Positions 7,711 to 14,554 of a stretch of 15,698 bases of DNA are shown one piece after another; positions within the stretch are counted from its first letter, which is position 1; each line of letters opens with the position of its first letter. Made by a program: the position numbers and the translations under genes. Source of the stretch: an uncultured Clostridia bacterium (GTDB lineage Bacteria; Bacillota; Clostridia; Peptostreptococcales; Anaerovoracaceae); NCBI GenBank assembly GCA_934271235.1, contig CAKQQT010000034.1, positions 1 to 15,698 on the forward strand, written 5' to 3'. A model generated the notes under the pieces. It searched no databases and was not told the DNA's origin. It worked only from the letters and a program-made list of their open reading frames with translations.

Positions 7711-8832
7711 ATGAAGATCAAAACATTTAAAGTAGAACGTTGGATGAACGAATTTGAGGACGACGCGGTATACAATCTGGCCGAGACCTGCATTGATTCG
7801 CTGAAGGTCGGGGAGCTTTTGACTCTGTGCGGCGAGGATCCGGATACGTTCCTGAAAGGCTTAAAGGATACGCGCCTGACTTACAGCCATATCTTCGGTT
7901 CGCCGCAGTACCTGGCAGGCGTTGCCGGGCTGTATGAAGATCTGAAGCCGGAGAACGTGGTGCCGACGCACGGCGCGATCGGTGCGAACAATCAGGTCAT
8001 CACGACGCTGATCGAAGCCAAAGACAATATGGTCTGCGTGATGCCGACCTACCAGCAGCATTATTCGATTCCGGAATCTATCGGCGCGGAGGTGCGGATC
8101 CTGCAGCTGCGTCCGGAGAACGATTTCCTGCCGGACATCGCAGAACTCAGATCCCTGGTAGACGAAAACACCAAGATGATCACACTTAACAACCCGGACA
8201 ATCCGACCGGTTCCTGGATCCCAAAAGAAGCCATGGAAGAAATGGTCGAGATCGCCAGAAGCGTGGACGCCTATATCCTCTGCGACGAGGTTTACAGAGG
8301 GATCTCCGAGGACGGCAGCTACATGCACTCCATTGTCGACCTTTATGAAAAAGGGATCTCGGTCGGCAGCATGTCGAAGATCTTCTCCCTGGCCGGACTG
8401 CGTATGGGATGGATCGCGACCCGCGATATGGATGTGATCCATCAAATCCACGAGCGCAGGGATTACGATACGATCAGCTGCGGCGTGCTGGACGATATGC
8501 TGGCAAGTCTGGCGCTTGCGCATAAGGAAAAGATCTTTGAGCGGAACCGCGCGATCCTGCTCAAGAACCGTGAAATTCTGGACAAGTGGGTGCAGGAGAC
8601 CCCGGGCGTGCATTATGTGAAGCCGGTAGCCGGCACGACGGCGCTGGTATATTATGATAAGGACATTCCGTCCTATGACCTTTGCGTGCGTCTGATCCGC
8701 GAAAAGGGACTGCTGTTCACGCCGGGTTCCTGTTTCGAGATGGAGGGCTGTGTGCGCATCGGTTACGCGTTCGACTCCAAGCTGCTGGCGCAGGGCCTGG
8801 ACAAATTCGCGGAGTTTTTAAGAGAAAACTAG
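7711..8832 (+). CDS. PLP-dependent aminotransferase, fold type I (first of two)
   Basis: A 373-residue class I/II aminotransferase. Active-site landmarks are NNPDNPTG at 160-167, CDEVY at 191-195 (Asp 192 and Tyr 195 contact PLP), SMSKIFSLAGLRMGW at 220-234 with the Schiff-base Lys at 223, and a C-terminal GCVRIGYAF segment with the carboxylate-binding Arg. The N-terminal region (WMNEFEDDAVYNLAETC) and general pattern resemble the subgroup that includes capreomycidine-synthase-like enzymes rather than classical AspC, so the reaction may not be a simple transamination. The ATG at 7711 follows AAAGGTGG; an upstream GTG at 7699 overlaps that site and is rejected. First gene of the five-gene operon. 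Confidence 0.88.
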   Translation: MKIKTFKVERWMNEFEDDAVYNLAETCIDSLKVGELLTLCGEDPDTFLKGLKDTRLTYSHIFGSPQYLAGVAGLYEDLKPENVVPTHGAIGANNQVITTLIEAKDNMVCVMPTYQQHYSIPESIGAEVRILQLRPENDFLPDIAELRSLVDENTKMITLNNPDNPTGSWIPKEAMEEMVEIARSVDAYILCDEVYRGISEDGSYMHSIVDLYEKGISVGSMSKIFSLAGLRMGWIATRDMDVIHQIHERRDYDTISCGVLDDMLASLALAHKEKIFERNRAILLKNREILDKWVQETPGVHYVKPVAGTTALVYYDKDIPSYDLCVRLIREKGLLFTPGSCFEMEGCVRIGYAFDSKLLAQGLDKFAEFLREN

Positions 8833-8846
8833 CGCATGCAGGCAAA

Positions 8847-8862
8847 TGTGTGCGGACACACA
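8847..8862 (+). other. Small hairpin between the two aminotransferase genes
   Basis: TGTGTG and CACACA pair across a CGGA tetraloop in the 82-bp gap. There is no T-tract, so it is not a terminator; it may stabilise or mark processing of the operon mRNA. Confidence 0.35.
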
Positions 8863-8914
8863 GACAAAAGTATGCAGACAAAATGCGACAATAAGATAAG
8901 AAGGAGAGAGGGCG

Positions 8915-10081
8915 ATGAAACATAGATTTATTGCCAAACGATATTGGAAAGATCAGTCCACGGCGATGGGGCAGTCGGACGTGATGGCGAAAAGCTTTGA
9001 CGATGTGATCGATCTGAGTCTGGGCGACCCGGATATGACCACGCCGGAGCCGATCATCGAGGCAGCGTTCCGCGACGCCAAGGCCGGACATACCAAATAC
9101 ACGGATTTTCGCGGGGACCCGGAGCTGCGGGCAGAGATCTGTCGTTATTATGAAAAGAATTTCGGCATGCCAGTGCGCGACGAAGAAGTGTTCGTCACCG
9201 CCTCGGCTTGTCTGGGCATGTATCTGGCGCTGGAGGCCATTCTCGACGACGGTGACGAAGTGATCCTGCAGGCGCCGTATTTCACGCCGTATCCGCAACA
9301 GGTGGAACTGGCGCGCGGCGTTCCGGTGGAACTGGCGACCTATGAAGAGGAAGATTTCCAGGTGAATATCGAAAGGCTAGAGAGCCTGATCACCGAACGG
9401 ACCAAGGCGCTGGTCATCAATTCGCCGAACAATCCGACCGGAAACTGCTTAACGACGGAGACCATGCGGGAGATCGCGCGCATTGCCGAAGCTTATGATC
9501 TGATCGTCATCAGCGATGAGATCTATACGGCGTACAGTTACCAGCACCCGTTTGTGCCGTTCGCGAGCCTGCCGGGCATGGCGGAGCGCACGATCACGCT
9601 GAACAGCTTTTCGAAGGACTTTGTGATGACAGGCTGGCGGGTCGGATGCATCGTTGCGCCGCAGCCGATCATCCGTGTCGTGCAGCAGATCAATGAAAAC
9701 GTGGTGTTTACGGCGCCGTCCATGTCGCAGCGCGCTGCTTTGTACGCGCTGCAGCATCGGGAGGAAGTCCAGCCCGCGCTGGTGGAGACGTTCCGGGAGC
9801 GCATGTTTTTTGCGGCGGCGTGCATCAACCGGATCCCGAAGATGCATGTGCTGACACCGCCGAAGGGCAGTTTCTATCTCTTTATCAATATTAAAGAGAG
9901 CGGACTGACTTCCGAAGAAGCTGCCGCGCGTATCCTGCAGGAAGCACATGTTTTAATGCTGCCGGGCAATGCGTTCGGCGCCTGCGGCGAGGGCTACCTG
10001 CGTATCGCCTGCACGGTGGAAAAGACGGTCATTGAAGAGGCCTTTGCGCGGATCGGGCGCATGGCGCTGTTTGGAAAATAA
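8915..10081 (+). CDS. Class I aminotransferase (second of two)
   Basis: A 388-residue fold-type-I PLP enzyme, closer than its upstream neighbour to the ordinary aspartate/aromatic aminotransferase type. Visible motifs are LSLGDPDMTTP at 34-44, the KYTDFRGDPELR substrate segment at 61-72, SPNNPTG at 170-176, SDEIY at 200-204 and SFSKDFVMTGWRVG at 231-244 with the PLP Lys at 234. A C-terminal GYLRIAC carries the Arg that binds the substrate carboxylate. The ATG at 8915 follows AAGGAGAG. Its place beside an imine-reductase-like and a dehydratase-like gene suggests it moves amino groups to or from a pathway keto acid. Substrate not predictable. Confidence 0.9.
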   Translation: MKHRFIAKRYWKDQSTAMGQSDVMAKSFDDVIDLSLGDPDMTTPEPIIEAAFRDAKAGHTKYTDFRGDPELRAEICRYYEKNFGMPVRDEEVFVTASACLGMYLALEAILDDGDEVILQAPYFTPYPQQVELARGVPVELATYEEEDFQVNIERLESLITERTKALVINSPNNPTGNCLTTETMREIARIAEAYDLIVISDEIYTAYSYQHPFVPFASLPGMAERTITLNSFSKDFVMTGWRVGCIVAPQPIIRVVQQINENVVFTAPSMSQRAALYALQHREEVQPALVETFRERMFFAAACINRIPKMHVLTPPKGSFYLFINIKESGLTSEEAAARILQEAHVLMLPGNAFGACGEGYLRIACTVEKTVIEEAFARIGRMALFGK

Positions 10082-10096
10082 TTCGGCAGAGGAATC

Positions 10097-10170
10097 CGGT
10101 CCGATGATTTTTGTTTTCACAAGGACCGCGCTGCAGCAGCTTGCCGTATGCCGCGTGTATGGCGGATACG
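10097..10170 (+). other. Two hairpins in the 123-bp gap before the ornithine-cyclodeaminase-like gene
   Basis: CGGTCC (10097-10102) pairs with GGACCG (10123-10128) around a T-rich 20-nt loop. CGTATgCCGC (10145-10154) pairs with GCGGATACG (10162-10170) with one bulged G. Neither has a following T-tract. No short ORF with a convincing start site is seen in this gap. Confidence 0.35.
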
Positions 10171-10204
10171 ATCGGAGCGTAATCGAGAAGAGAAAGGAGT
10201 AATT

Positions 10205-11221
10205 ATGTTTCATGTCAAAATACTGAGTAAAGAAGACATCATGCAGGTCATCGAGATGAAGCCTGTCATTCAGTGTGTCGAGGATGTGTACAAGCTGAAG
10301 AGCGAGGGAGATACGGTCGTATGGCCGACGACCTTCTATGAATTTGATCCGGGGCACGCGGATATGGATATCAAGTCAGGGTATTTAAAAGGTGCGAAGA
10401 TCTTCGGGCACAAGACTGTGTCCTGGTTCGGCGCGAACAAGGAAAAAGGACTGCCGGATCTTGTTGGGGTGATCGTGGTCTTTGACGCGACCAACGGTCT
10501 GCCGATCGGGATCCTCGACGGCGGCTACATCACGGGTCTTAGAACCGGCGCGGCAGGGGCGATCGGCGCGAAATATCTGGCACGTCCGGAATCAGAGACC
10601 TTATTCGTACTGGGTGCGGGGAATCAGGCAGCTTTCCAGATCGCGGCCATGCTGACGCTTTTCCCGGGTCTCAAAAAAATACTGGTTGCCGATATGCTGG
10701 ATCCGCAGAACGCGGAGCGTTTCATAGAAGCACTGCCGCAGCGTCTGGCGGAGGAATTCGGCATCGACGCGTCCGGCGTGATTCTGGAAGCCAACAGCAA
10801 GCTGGAAGAAGCAGTACCGCAGGCGGATGTGATCATCACGGTGACGCCGTCCAAAGCACCGGTGATCCGTAAGGAATGGGTACGCCCGGGCACACACCTG
10901 TCCTGTATCGGCGCGGACGCCGAGGGTAAGGAAGAGATCGATCCGGAAATCTATCGCGGCGCGGTCATCTTCGTGGACGATATGGTGCACTGCGTGGAAG
11001 CCGGTGAAACGGAAATTCCACTCAAAAAAGGTATCATTAGCCGCGAAGACATTGCCGGCGAGATCGGCGATCTGATTCTGCAAAAGGTACCGGGCAGGAC
11101 TTCGGACGAGCAGATTACGATCTATGACGCGACCGGTATGGCGCTTTTGGATATCGCGGCGGGCAAGGTTGCGCTGGATCTGGCACAGGAAAAAAATCTA
11201 GGCAGCGACGCGGTACTTTAA
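10205..11221 (+). CDS. Ornithine cyclodeaminase / mu-crystallin family protein (imine reductase or amino-acid dehydrogenase)
   Basis: A 338-residue NAD(P)-binding protein of the OCD/mu-crystallin family. Lys 70 in GHKTVSWFG and Arg 113 in GLRTGAAGA match conserved active-site positions. The Rossmann motif LGAGNQA is at 136-142, and the GADAEGKEEID segment carries the conserved Asp. Members include ornithine cyclodeaminase, iminosuccinate reductase (BhcD), EutC of hydroxyectoine breakdown, and ketimine reductases; sequence reading alone cannot choose. Next to a threonine-dehydratase-like enzyme, an imine (enamine product) reductase role is attractive, as in the Bhc and Eut clusters. The ATG at 10205 has AAAGGAG 5 nt upstream. 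Confidence 0.85.
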   Translation: MFHVKILSKEDIMQVIEMKPVIQCVEDVYKLKSEGDTVVWPTTFYEFDPGHADMDIKSGYLKGAKIFGHKTVSWFGANKEKGLPDLVGVIVVFDATNGLPIGILDGGYITGLRTGAAGAIGAKYLARPESETLFVLGAGNQAAFQIAAMLTLFPGLKKILVADMLDPQNAERFIEALPQRLAEEFGIDASGVILEANSKLEEAVPQADVIITVTPSKAPVIRKEWVRPGTHLSCIGADAEGKEEIDPEIYRGAVIFVDDMVHCVEAGETEIPLKKGIISREDIAGEIGDLILQKVPGRTSDEQITIYDATGMALLDIAAGKVALDLAQEKNLGSDAVL

Positions 11222-11254
11222 ACGCGCATGTTGAAAAGGGAAAGGAGAACACCC

Positions 11255-12235
11255 ATGAGTTTTAGTTATGAAGAAGTCAAACAGGCTTATGAACGAATCC
11301 GTCCATATATCCGCAAGACGCCGCTGGAGCAGTCGTTCTATCTAGGCGATGAGACACGAAACTATTTTTTCAAGCTGGAATCCTGCCAGCGCGCCAAGAG
11401 TTTTAAGATCCGCGGCGCGATGAACAAGATGATGACGCTGACTGACGAGGAAAAGCAAAAAGGCGTAGCCACGATCTCTTCCGGCAACCACGGCAGCTCC
11501 GTCAGCTACGCGGCATCGCTTTTGGGGATTGAAAACGCGAAGATCATCGTACCGGAGACTACGCCGAAGAGCAAGGTCGACAAGATCAAATATTTCGGCG
11601 CGGAAGTCATGCTGATGGGCAAAAACTATGACGAAGCGCACGCGCGCGGCATGGCGTATATCGAGGAACGCGGCATGACCTACATCGATGCCTATTATGA
11701 CGATCCGAAGATCTACGGCGGGCAGGGCACGATCGCAATCGAGCTTTTAGAGCAGAATCCGGATCTGGACACGATCGTCGTGCCGATCGGCGGCGGCGGT
11801 CTGATCACCGGCATCGCGGTCGCGGCCAAGGCGATCAAGCCGTCAGTACGGATCGTCGGCGTGCAGACAGAGGCTTGCCCGGCAATGATCAAATCCTATG
11901 AGGACGGTGTTTTCTACGAGGAATATCCTTGCGAGGATTCGCTCTGTGATTCGCTGATCGGCGGTATCGGCGCGCTCAGCTACGCGATGGCGAAAGACTA
12001 TGTCGATGATTTTATCGCGGTGTCGGAGGAAACAATCGCCAAGGCGGTCAGCTTCATGGCACGAGAAGAAAAGTATATCGTTGAGGCAGGCAGCTGCACA
12101 ACAGTCGCCGCTGTTATGGATTATCGGGAGCGGATAGGCGGCAGGAACATCGCGCTGGTACTCTCCGGCGGCAATATCGATGGTGAGGTGCTGTACCGGT
12201 TGATGGCCCATACAGATTATAAGGTGGAATTATGA
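11255..12235 (+). CDS. Threonine/serine dehydratase-like PLP enzyme, fold type II
   Basis: A 326-residue fold-type-II enzyme. KSFKIRGA at 48-55 carries the PLP Lys (51), SSGNHG at 75-80 binds the substrate carboxylate, PIGGGGL at 177-183 binds the PLP phosphate, and LSGGNID near the C-terminus positions the pyridine ring. There is no C-terminal ACT domain, so it is a short catabolic form. The SSGNHGSSVSYAA variant (Gly after His instead of the usual Ala-Gln) recalls the EutB/hydroxyaspartate-dehydratase side of the family more than biosynthetic IlvA; this is an impression, not a proof. ATG 11255 follows AAAGGAG; the 11228 ATG has no good site. The stop overlaps the next gene by 4 bp (ATGA). 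Confidence 0.87.
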   Translation: MSFSYEEVKQAYERIRPYIRKTPLEQSFYLGDETRNYFFKLESCQRAKSFKIRGAMNKMMTLTDEEKQKGVATISSGNHGSSVSYAASLLGIENAKIIVPETTPKSKVDKIKYFGAEVMLMGKNYDEAHARGMAYIEERGMTYIDAYYDDPKIYGGQGTIAIELLEQNPDLDTIVVPIGGGGLITGIAVAAKAIKPSVRIVGVQTEACPAMIKSYEDGVFYEEYPCEDSLCDSLIGGIGALSYAMAKDYVDDFIAVSEETIAKAVSFMAREEKYIVEAGSCTTVAAVMDYRERIGGRNIALVLSGGNIDGEVLYRLMAHTDYKVEL

Positions 12236-13428
12236 AACAGGAACTGAAAGAAAAAATCTGTCAGGCGATCAAAGAGGTCTTGCCGGAGCTGCTGCAACTC
12301 TCAAAGAGACTATATGAAAATCCGGAGATCGGAGGAACAGAGAAGCAAACATCCAAGCTGCTTGCGGCGTGGCTGGAAACGCATGGTTTTCGTGTGGACC
12401 GCGACTACTGGAAGATGCCATTCGCCTTTCGTGCTGTACGTGATTCCGGCAAGCCCGGTCCGGTCATTGGATTTTTCGCGGAGTATGACGCACTGCCGGA
12501 GATCGGACACGGTTGTGGTCATAATTTGATCTGCACAGCTTCGATGGGCGCGGCCTACGGGTTGGCGTCTGTACTCGATGAAATTGGAGGCAAGGCAATC
12601 GTCTATGGCACGCCGGGAGAAGAAAACATACAGTCTAAAACGCTGTTGGTGAGCAAAGGCGCTTTTGATGAAGCTGATGTGGCGATGATGGTGCACCCGA
12701 CGCCGGATCAGACCGCAATTGGCGGACGTACACTGGCAATCGAGTCAGTGGAGATTGATTTTATCGGAAAGTCCTCGCATGCCGGACTGGCGCCGGAGGA
12801 TGGCATTAACGCGTTGGACGCGGCGTGCGCGTTTTATCAGATGGTCAATATCCAGAAGCAGTATTATCCGGAGACGAATGTGCATGGTGTGATTCTGGAG
12901 ACCGGTAAAAAGGCGAGCGTGATCCCGGACTTCACGAGTTTGCACTATCTGAACCGTGCCTGGGATATGCAGACGATCCACGCGTTGAAGAAGATGATGG
13001 TGGACTGTGCTGAAGCGGCGGCGCGAATGACTGGATGCAAAGTGGAGATCCGTCCGATCGAAACGAACAATGCGGCAATGCTTTCCAATCAGATTATGAG
13101 CAAGCTGTTTGCGCAACATCTGGAAGAAAGCGGTGAGACGGATCTTGTGTTCCGGGATATGAAAGGCTCGACGGACATGGGCGATATCAGCCAGGTGATT
13201 CCGAGCATTCATCCATGGGTGCATCTGCCTTGCACCGGCGGCGCGCTGCACAGCCGCGAGTTTGCAGACGCGACGCAAAAGCCTTGTGCGGAAGACTATC
13301 TGACACGTTGTGCAGAGGCTATGGCTTTGACCGCTGCCGACATTCTTTGCGATCCGCAGCTTCTGCCGGCCATTCAGGAGGAATTCCGAAATTCCGATCC
13401 GACGCCGTTCGAGGCACCGGAAGCATAA
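12232..13428 (+). CDS. M20 family metallopeptidase / amidohydrolase (AbgB/PM20D2-like)
   Basis: A 398-residue zinc-dependent hydrolase of the M20 amidohydrolase branch. Characteristic segments are GFFAEYDALPEIGHGCGHN (metal ligands in the GHGCGHN part), the catalytic GTPGEE loop, MMVHP, the dimerisation-domain SSHAGLAPEDGINALDA, and the C-terminal GGALHSREFA with the last metal-binding His. This branch removes acyl or aminoacyl groups from amino acids (for example p-aminobenzoyl-glutamate or beta-alanyl dipeptides). Translation is coupled to the dehydratase gene through a 4-bp ATGA overlap. It probably releases the amino acid that the upstream enzymes then process (inference). It closes the operon; only a weak CCGGAAG/CTTTCGG hairpin without a T-tract follows. 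Confidence 0.9.
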   Translation: MKQELKEKICQAIKEVLPELLQLSKRLYENPEIGGTEKQTSKLLAAWLETHGFRVDRDYWKMPFAFRAVRDSGKPGPVIGFFAEYDALPEIGHGCGHNLICTASMGAAYGLASVLDEIGGKAIVYGTPGEENIQSKTLLVSKGAFDEADVAMMVHPTPDQTAIGGRTLAIESVEIDFIGKSSHAGLAPEDGINALDAACAFYQMVNIQKQYYPETNVHGVILETGKKASVIPDFTSLHYLNRAWDMQTIHALKKMMVDCAEAAARMTGCKVEIRPIETNNAAMLSNQIMSKLFAQHLEESGETDLVFRDMKGSTDMGDISQVIPSIHPWVHLPCTGGALHSREFADATQKPCAEDYLTRCAEAMALTAADILCDPQLLPAIQEEFRNSDPTPFEAPEA

Positions 13429-13448
13429 AACTTTCGGCAAAAATAGGC

Positions 13449-13477
13449 TTTACAATTCCATCTTTTTCGAGTAGAAT
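13449..13477 (+). promoter_or_regulatory. Sigma-A promoter downstream of the M20 gene
   Basis: TTTACA (13449-13454) and TAGAAT (13472-13477) are 17 bp apart. A dyad, CGAGT (13468-13472) with ACTCG (13481-13485), brackets the -10 box. The start would be near 13484. It could drive the 30-codon ORF at 13513 and the riboswitch transcript beyond it. Confidence 0.6.
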
Positions 13478-13512
13478 AGAACTCGTAAACCATGAGGAAA
13501 GGATACGCAGCG

Positions 13513-13605
13513 ATGTACGCAGACAAAATGACGAAAAAATGCAATTTTGTAATGAATTGGCATAGTTCTTGCGCCAGCCAGCCAGCCAGCCAGCCAGCCA
13601 TTTAG
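13513..13605 (+). CDS. Possible 30-residue small ORF containing the tetranucleotide repeat
   Basis: An ATG with a GAGGAAAGG purine run about 10 nt upstream opens a 30-codon frame just after a good sigma-A promoter. The peptide is charged at the start (MYADKMTKKC), then NFVMNWHSSC, and ends in a Ser-Gln-Pro-Ala repeat encoded by the (GCCA)7 tract. I recognise no family. The same DNA contains a sigma-54-like element, so the frame may be accidental. One of the two other frames after the repeat stays open to a TAG at 13688. Confidence 0.25.
   Translation: MYADKMTKKCNFVMNWHSSCASQPASQPAI
13557..13573 (+). promoter_or_regulatory. Sigma-54-like -24/-12 element
   Basis: TTGGCATAGTTCTTGCG matches YTGGCAC-N5-TTGCW except for T in place of C at the end of the -24 box and the final W; the GG and GC doublets have the correct spacing. 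Transcription would start near 13584, inside the GCCA repeat, about 120 nt ahead of the cobalamin riboswitch. It is weaker evidence than the perfect site at 2955-2971. Confidence 0.45.
13573..13600 (+). repeat. Tetranucleotide microsatellite (GCCA)7
   Basis: Seven perfect tandem copies of GCCA begin right after the -12 element of the sigma-54-like promoter and cover its predicted start site. Such tracts are prone to slipped-strand copy-number change. Confidence 0.95.
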
Positions 13606-13701
13606 CAGACACTATCCGTCTGTAGCTTTCGCGTACCCTCAAACTTCATACAGAATCGAAAAACTAAGACTTCTTTTGTTTGGCATTTAGTCGAATAAGA
13701 G

Positions 13702-14113
13702 AGGTCTTTTTGCGTGCAGAAACCGACTGTACTACCTAAAACTACATATCATGGCTTTTGTGGCACATGCGCGACCCGAACGGAAGCAGGCGAGGCGGCG
13801 GCTTCGCAGGCAGCACTTGGACACGCATGCTTGTTCGCTGAACAAGGGAATCGGGTGAGAATCCCGGACACGGAAAGAATCTGCCATATCATTTGCAGTT
13901 TGCGCATTTGCGATTGCAGACGTGCGGCAGTATTCCGAAAGTAGCTGTGTTTCTAAAGTATTGTTTCCATGCGGGGAATCCCCTGCGTGCGGTGAAAACC
14001 GGTCATTGGATGGGCTGTCATGGCCCGGAGAGAAGGCTGAGGCAATGCGCTGGTGCAGAGGATAGATATGATATATGCTTTGCACCTGAATAGATCAGTC
14101 AGAAGACCTACAA
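13702..14113 (+). promoter_or_regulatory. Cobalamin (B12) riboswitch, large variant
   Basis: Key conserved pieces of the cobalamin aptamer are present in order. The core GGGAATCGGGTGAGAATCCC (13846-13865) has the L4/P5 pattern GGGAA...GGTGnGAATCC. A segment CATTGG...GGAGAGAAGGC (about 14004-14037) matches CCACTGG...GGAAGGC. The B12 box AGTCAGAAGACCTAC lies at 14097-14111. The closing P1 helix pairs AGGTCTT (13702-13708) with AAGACCT (14103-14109). At about 410 nt it is roughly twice the usual size. Extra hairpins account for this: CTTGTTC/GAACAAG (13830-13846), a long P6-like arm (about 13867-13950, ACACGG...CTGCC with GGCAG...CTGTGT), GCGGGG/CCCCTGC (13971-13986) and CGGT-GAAA-ACCG (13990-14001). 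It should control the secreted protein at 14551 in response to cobalamin. Exact boundaries are approximate. Confidence 0.8.
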
Positions 14114-14164
14114 ATCAGGCAAGAATCGAAACCCAGGCAGGGCAGGACTCAAGGGGGAGTGGAT

Positions 14165-14239
14165 ATGATACCGGAGGCTGCATGTGCGCATGGGCTTTCG
14201 GTACTTTTGCATAACGGATTTTTGTCACAGGAGCGATGA
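14165..14239 (+). CDS. Possible 24-residue leader ORF after the riboswitch
   Basis: AAGGGGGAG (14149-14157) lies about 7 nt ahead of ATG 14165, which opens a 24-codon frame (starts MIPEAACAHGLS, ends FLSQER). Its TGA stop (14237-14239) sits inside the 5' arm of the terminator at 14232-14255. The frame also covers a hairpin of TACCG...CGGTA pairing (14170-14205). A translating ribosome would reach and disrupt the terminator stem, so this could be a leader peptide of the expression platform. No family recognised. Confidence 0.3.
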   Translation: MIPEAACAHGLSVLLHNGFLSQER

Positions 14240-14267
14240 CGTCAGGGTCATCGCTTTCGCTGTTTTT
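14232..14267 (+). terminator. Intrinsic terminator downstream of the cobalamin aptamer
   Basis: AGCGATGAC (14232-14240) and GTCATCGCT (14247-14255) form a perfect 9-bp stem with a 6-nt loop, followed by TTCGCTGTTTTT. It lies about 120 nt after the B12 box and more than 280 nt ahead of the next gene. That suits a premature terminator controlled by the riboswitch. Confidence 0.7.
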
Positions 14268-14317
14268 GCGGCAGGATAAGCCATGTTGAAACCGTCATCC
14301 TTATAATCCTTATATCA

Positions 14318-14352
14318 GGCGGGGCGGCAGATCAGCAAGATGCCGCCCTGCC
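14318..14352 (+). other. Strong GC-rich hairpin in the long leader
   Basis: GGCGGGGCGGCA (14318-14329) pairs with TGCCGCCCTGCC (14341-14352) through 12 contiguous pairs (one G-T) around an 11-nt loop. The following bases are AAAAGGG, so it is not a terminator in either obvious sense; it may be an mRNA-stabilising or alternative leader structure. The rest of 14268-14440 shows an isolated TATAAT at 14302 without a -35 box and no coding region. Confidence 0.5.
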
Positions 14353-14446
14353 AAAAGGGAATGTGTGCAGCATAAAAAGCACATGAGAGAACTGTAGCAA
14401 GTATTTTGTTAGAGCGAATCTGCCGACAGACGAGAAAGGAGGAGAC

Positions 14447-14554
14447 TTGACAGAACGGCAGGATCAAATATATCACAGGTGCTGCAGGCGCAGAGCGCAT
14501 ATCAGCCGCACGAAGCGAAACGAAAAGACGAAAGGAGAAAAAAGAACAGAATGA
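14447..14554 (+). CDS. Possible 35-residue TTG-start ORF coupled to the secreted protein gene; alternatively a promoter
   Basis: AAAGGAGG (14435-14442) stands 4 nt before TTG 14447. That codon opens a 35-codon, Arg/Lys-rich frame whose TGA overlaps the next start codon as ATGA (14551-14554). CTGCCG (14420-14425) and CGGCAG (14456-14461) could fold over this ribosome binding site. The same TTG begins a perfect -35 hexamer TTGACA (14447-14452) with TATATC (14469-14474) 16 bp on, so the signal may instead be a promoter close to the gene. The peptide composition looks unlike a real protein; I favour regulatory DNA over coding. Confidence 0.25.
   Translation: MTERQDQIYHRCCRRRAHISRTKRNEKTKGEKRTE

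Noticed and set aside
8870..8885. GTATGCAGACAAAATG resembles GTACGCAGACAAAATG at 13515-13530 (15 of 16 identical), suggesting a dispersed repeat or shared regulator site
   Set aside because: A single pair with one mismatch is about what chance would give in a window this long, and the flanks do not match.
13374..13642. Minus-strand frames with an Ala-Gly-Trp-Leu repeat
   Set aside because: The repeat is just the reverse reading of the (GCCA)7 tract and the frames overlap the end of the M20 gene; no start signals.
13846..14001. Two tandem cobalamin riboswitches, because GGGAAT-like and GGTGAAAACC-like words occur twice
   Set aside because: Only one B12 box and one P1 pairing are present, and the second set of words forms simple hairpins (GCGGGG/CCCCTGC and CGGT-GAAA-ACCG), so one enlarged aptamer explains the sequence better.
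13732..14085. A 117-codon open frame on the minus strand opposite the riboswitch
   Set aside because: It has no convincing ribosome binding site, its product resembles no protein family, and the plus strand is explained by conserved aptamer elements; GC-rich structured RNA often leaves antisense frames open.
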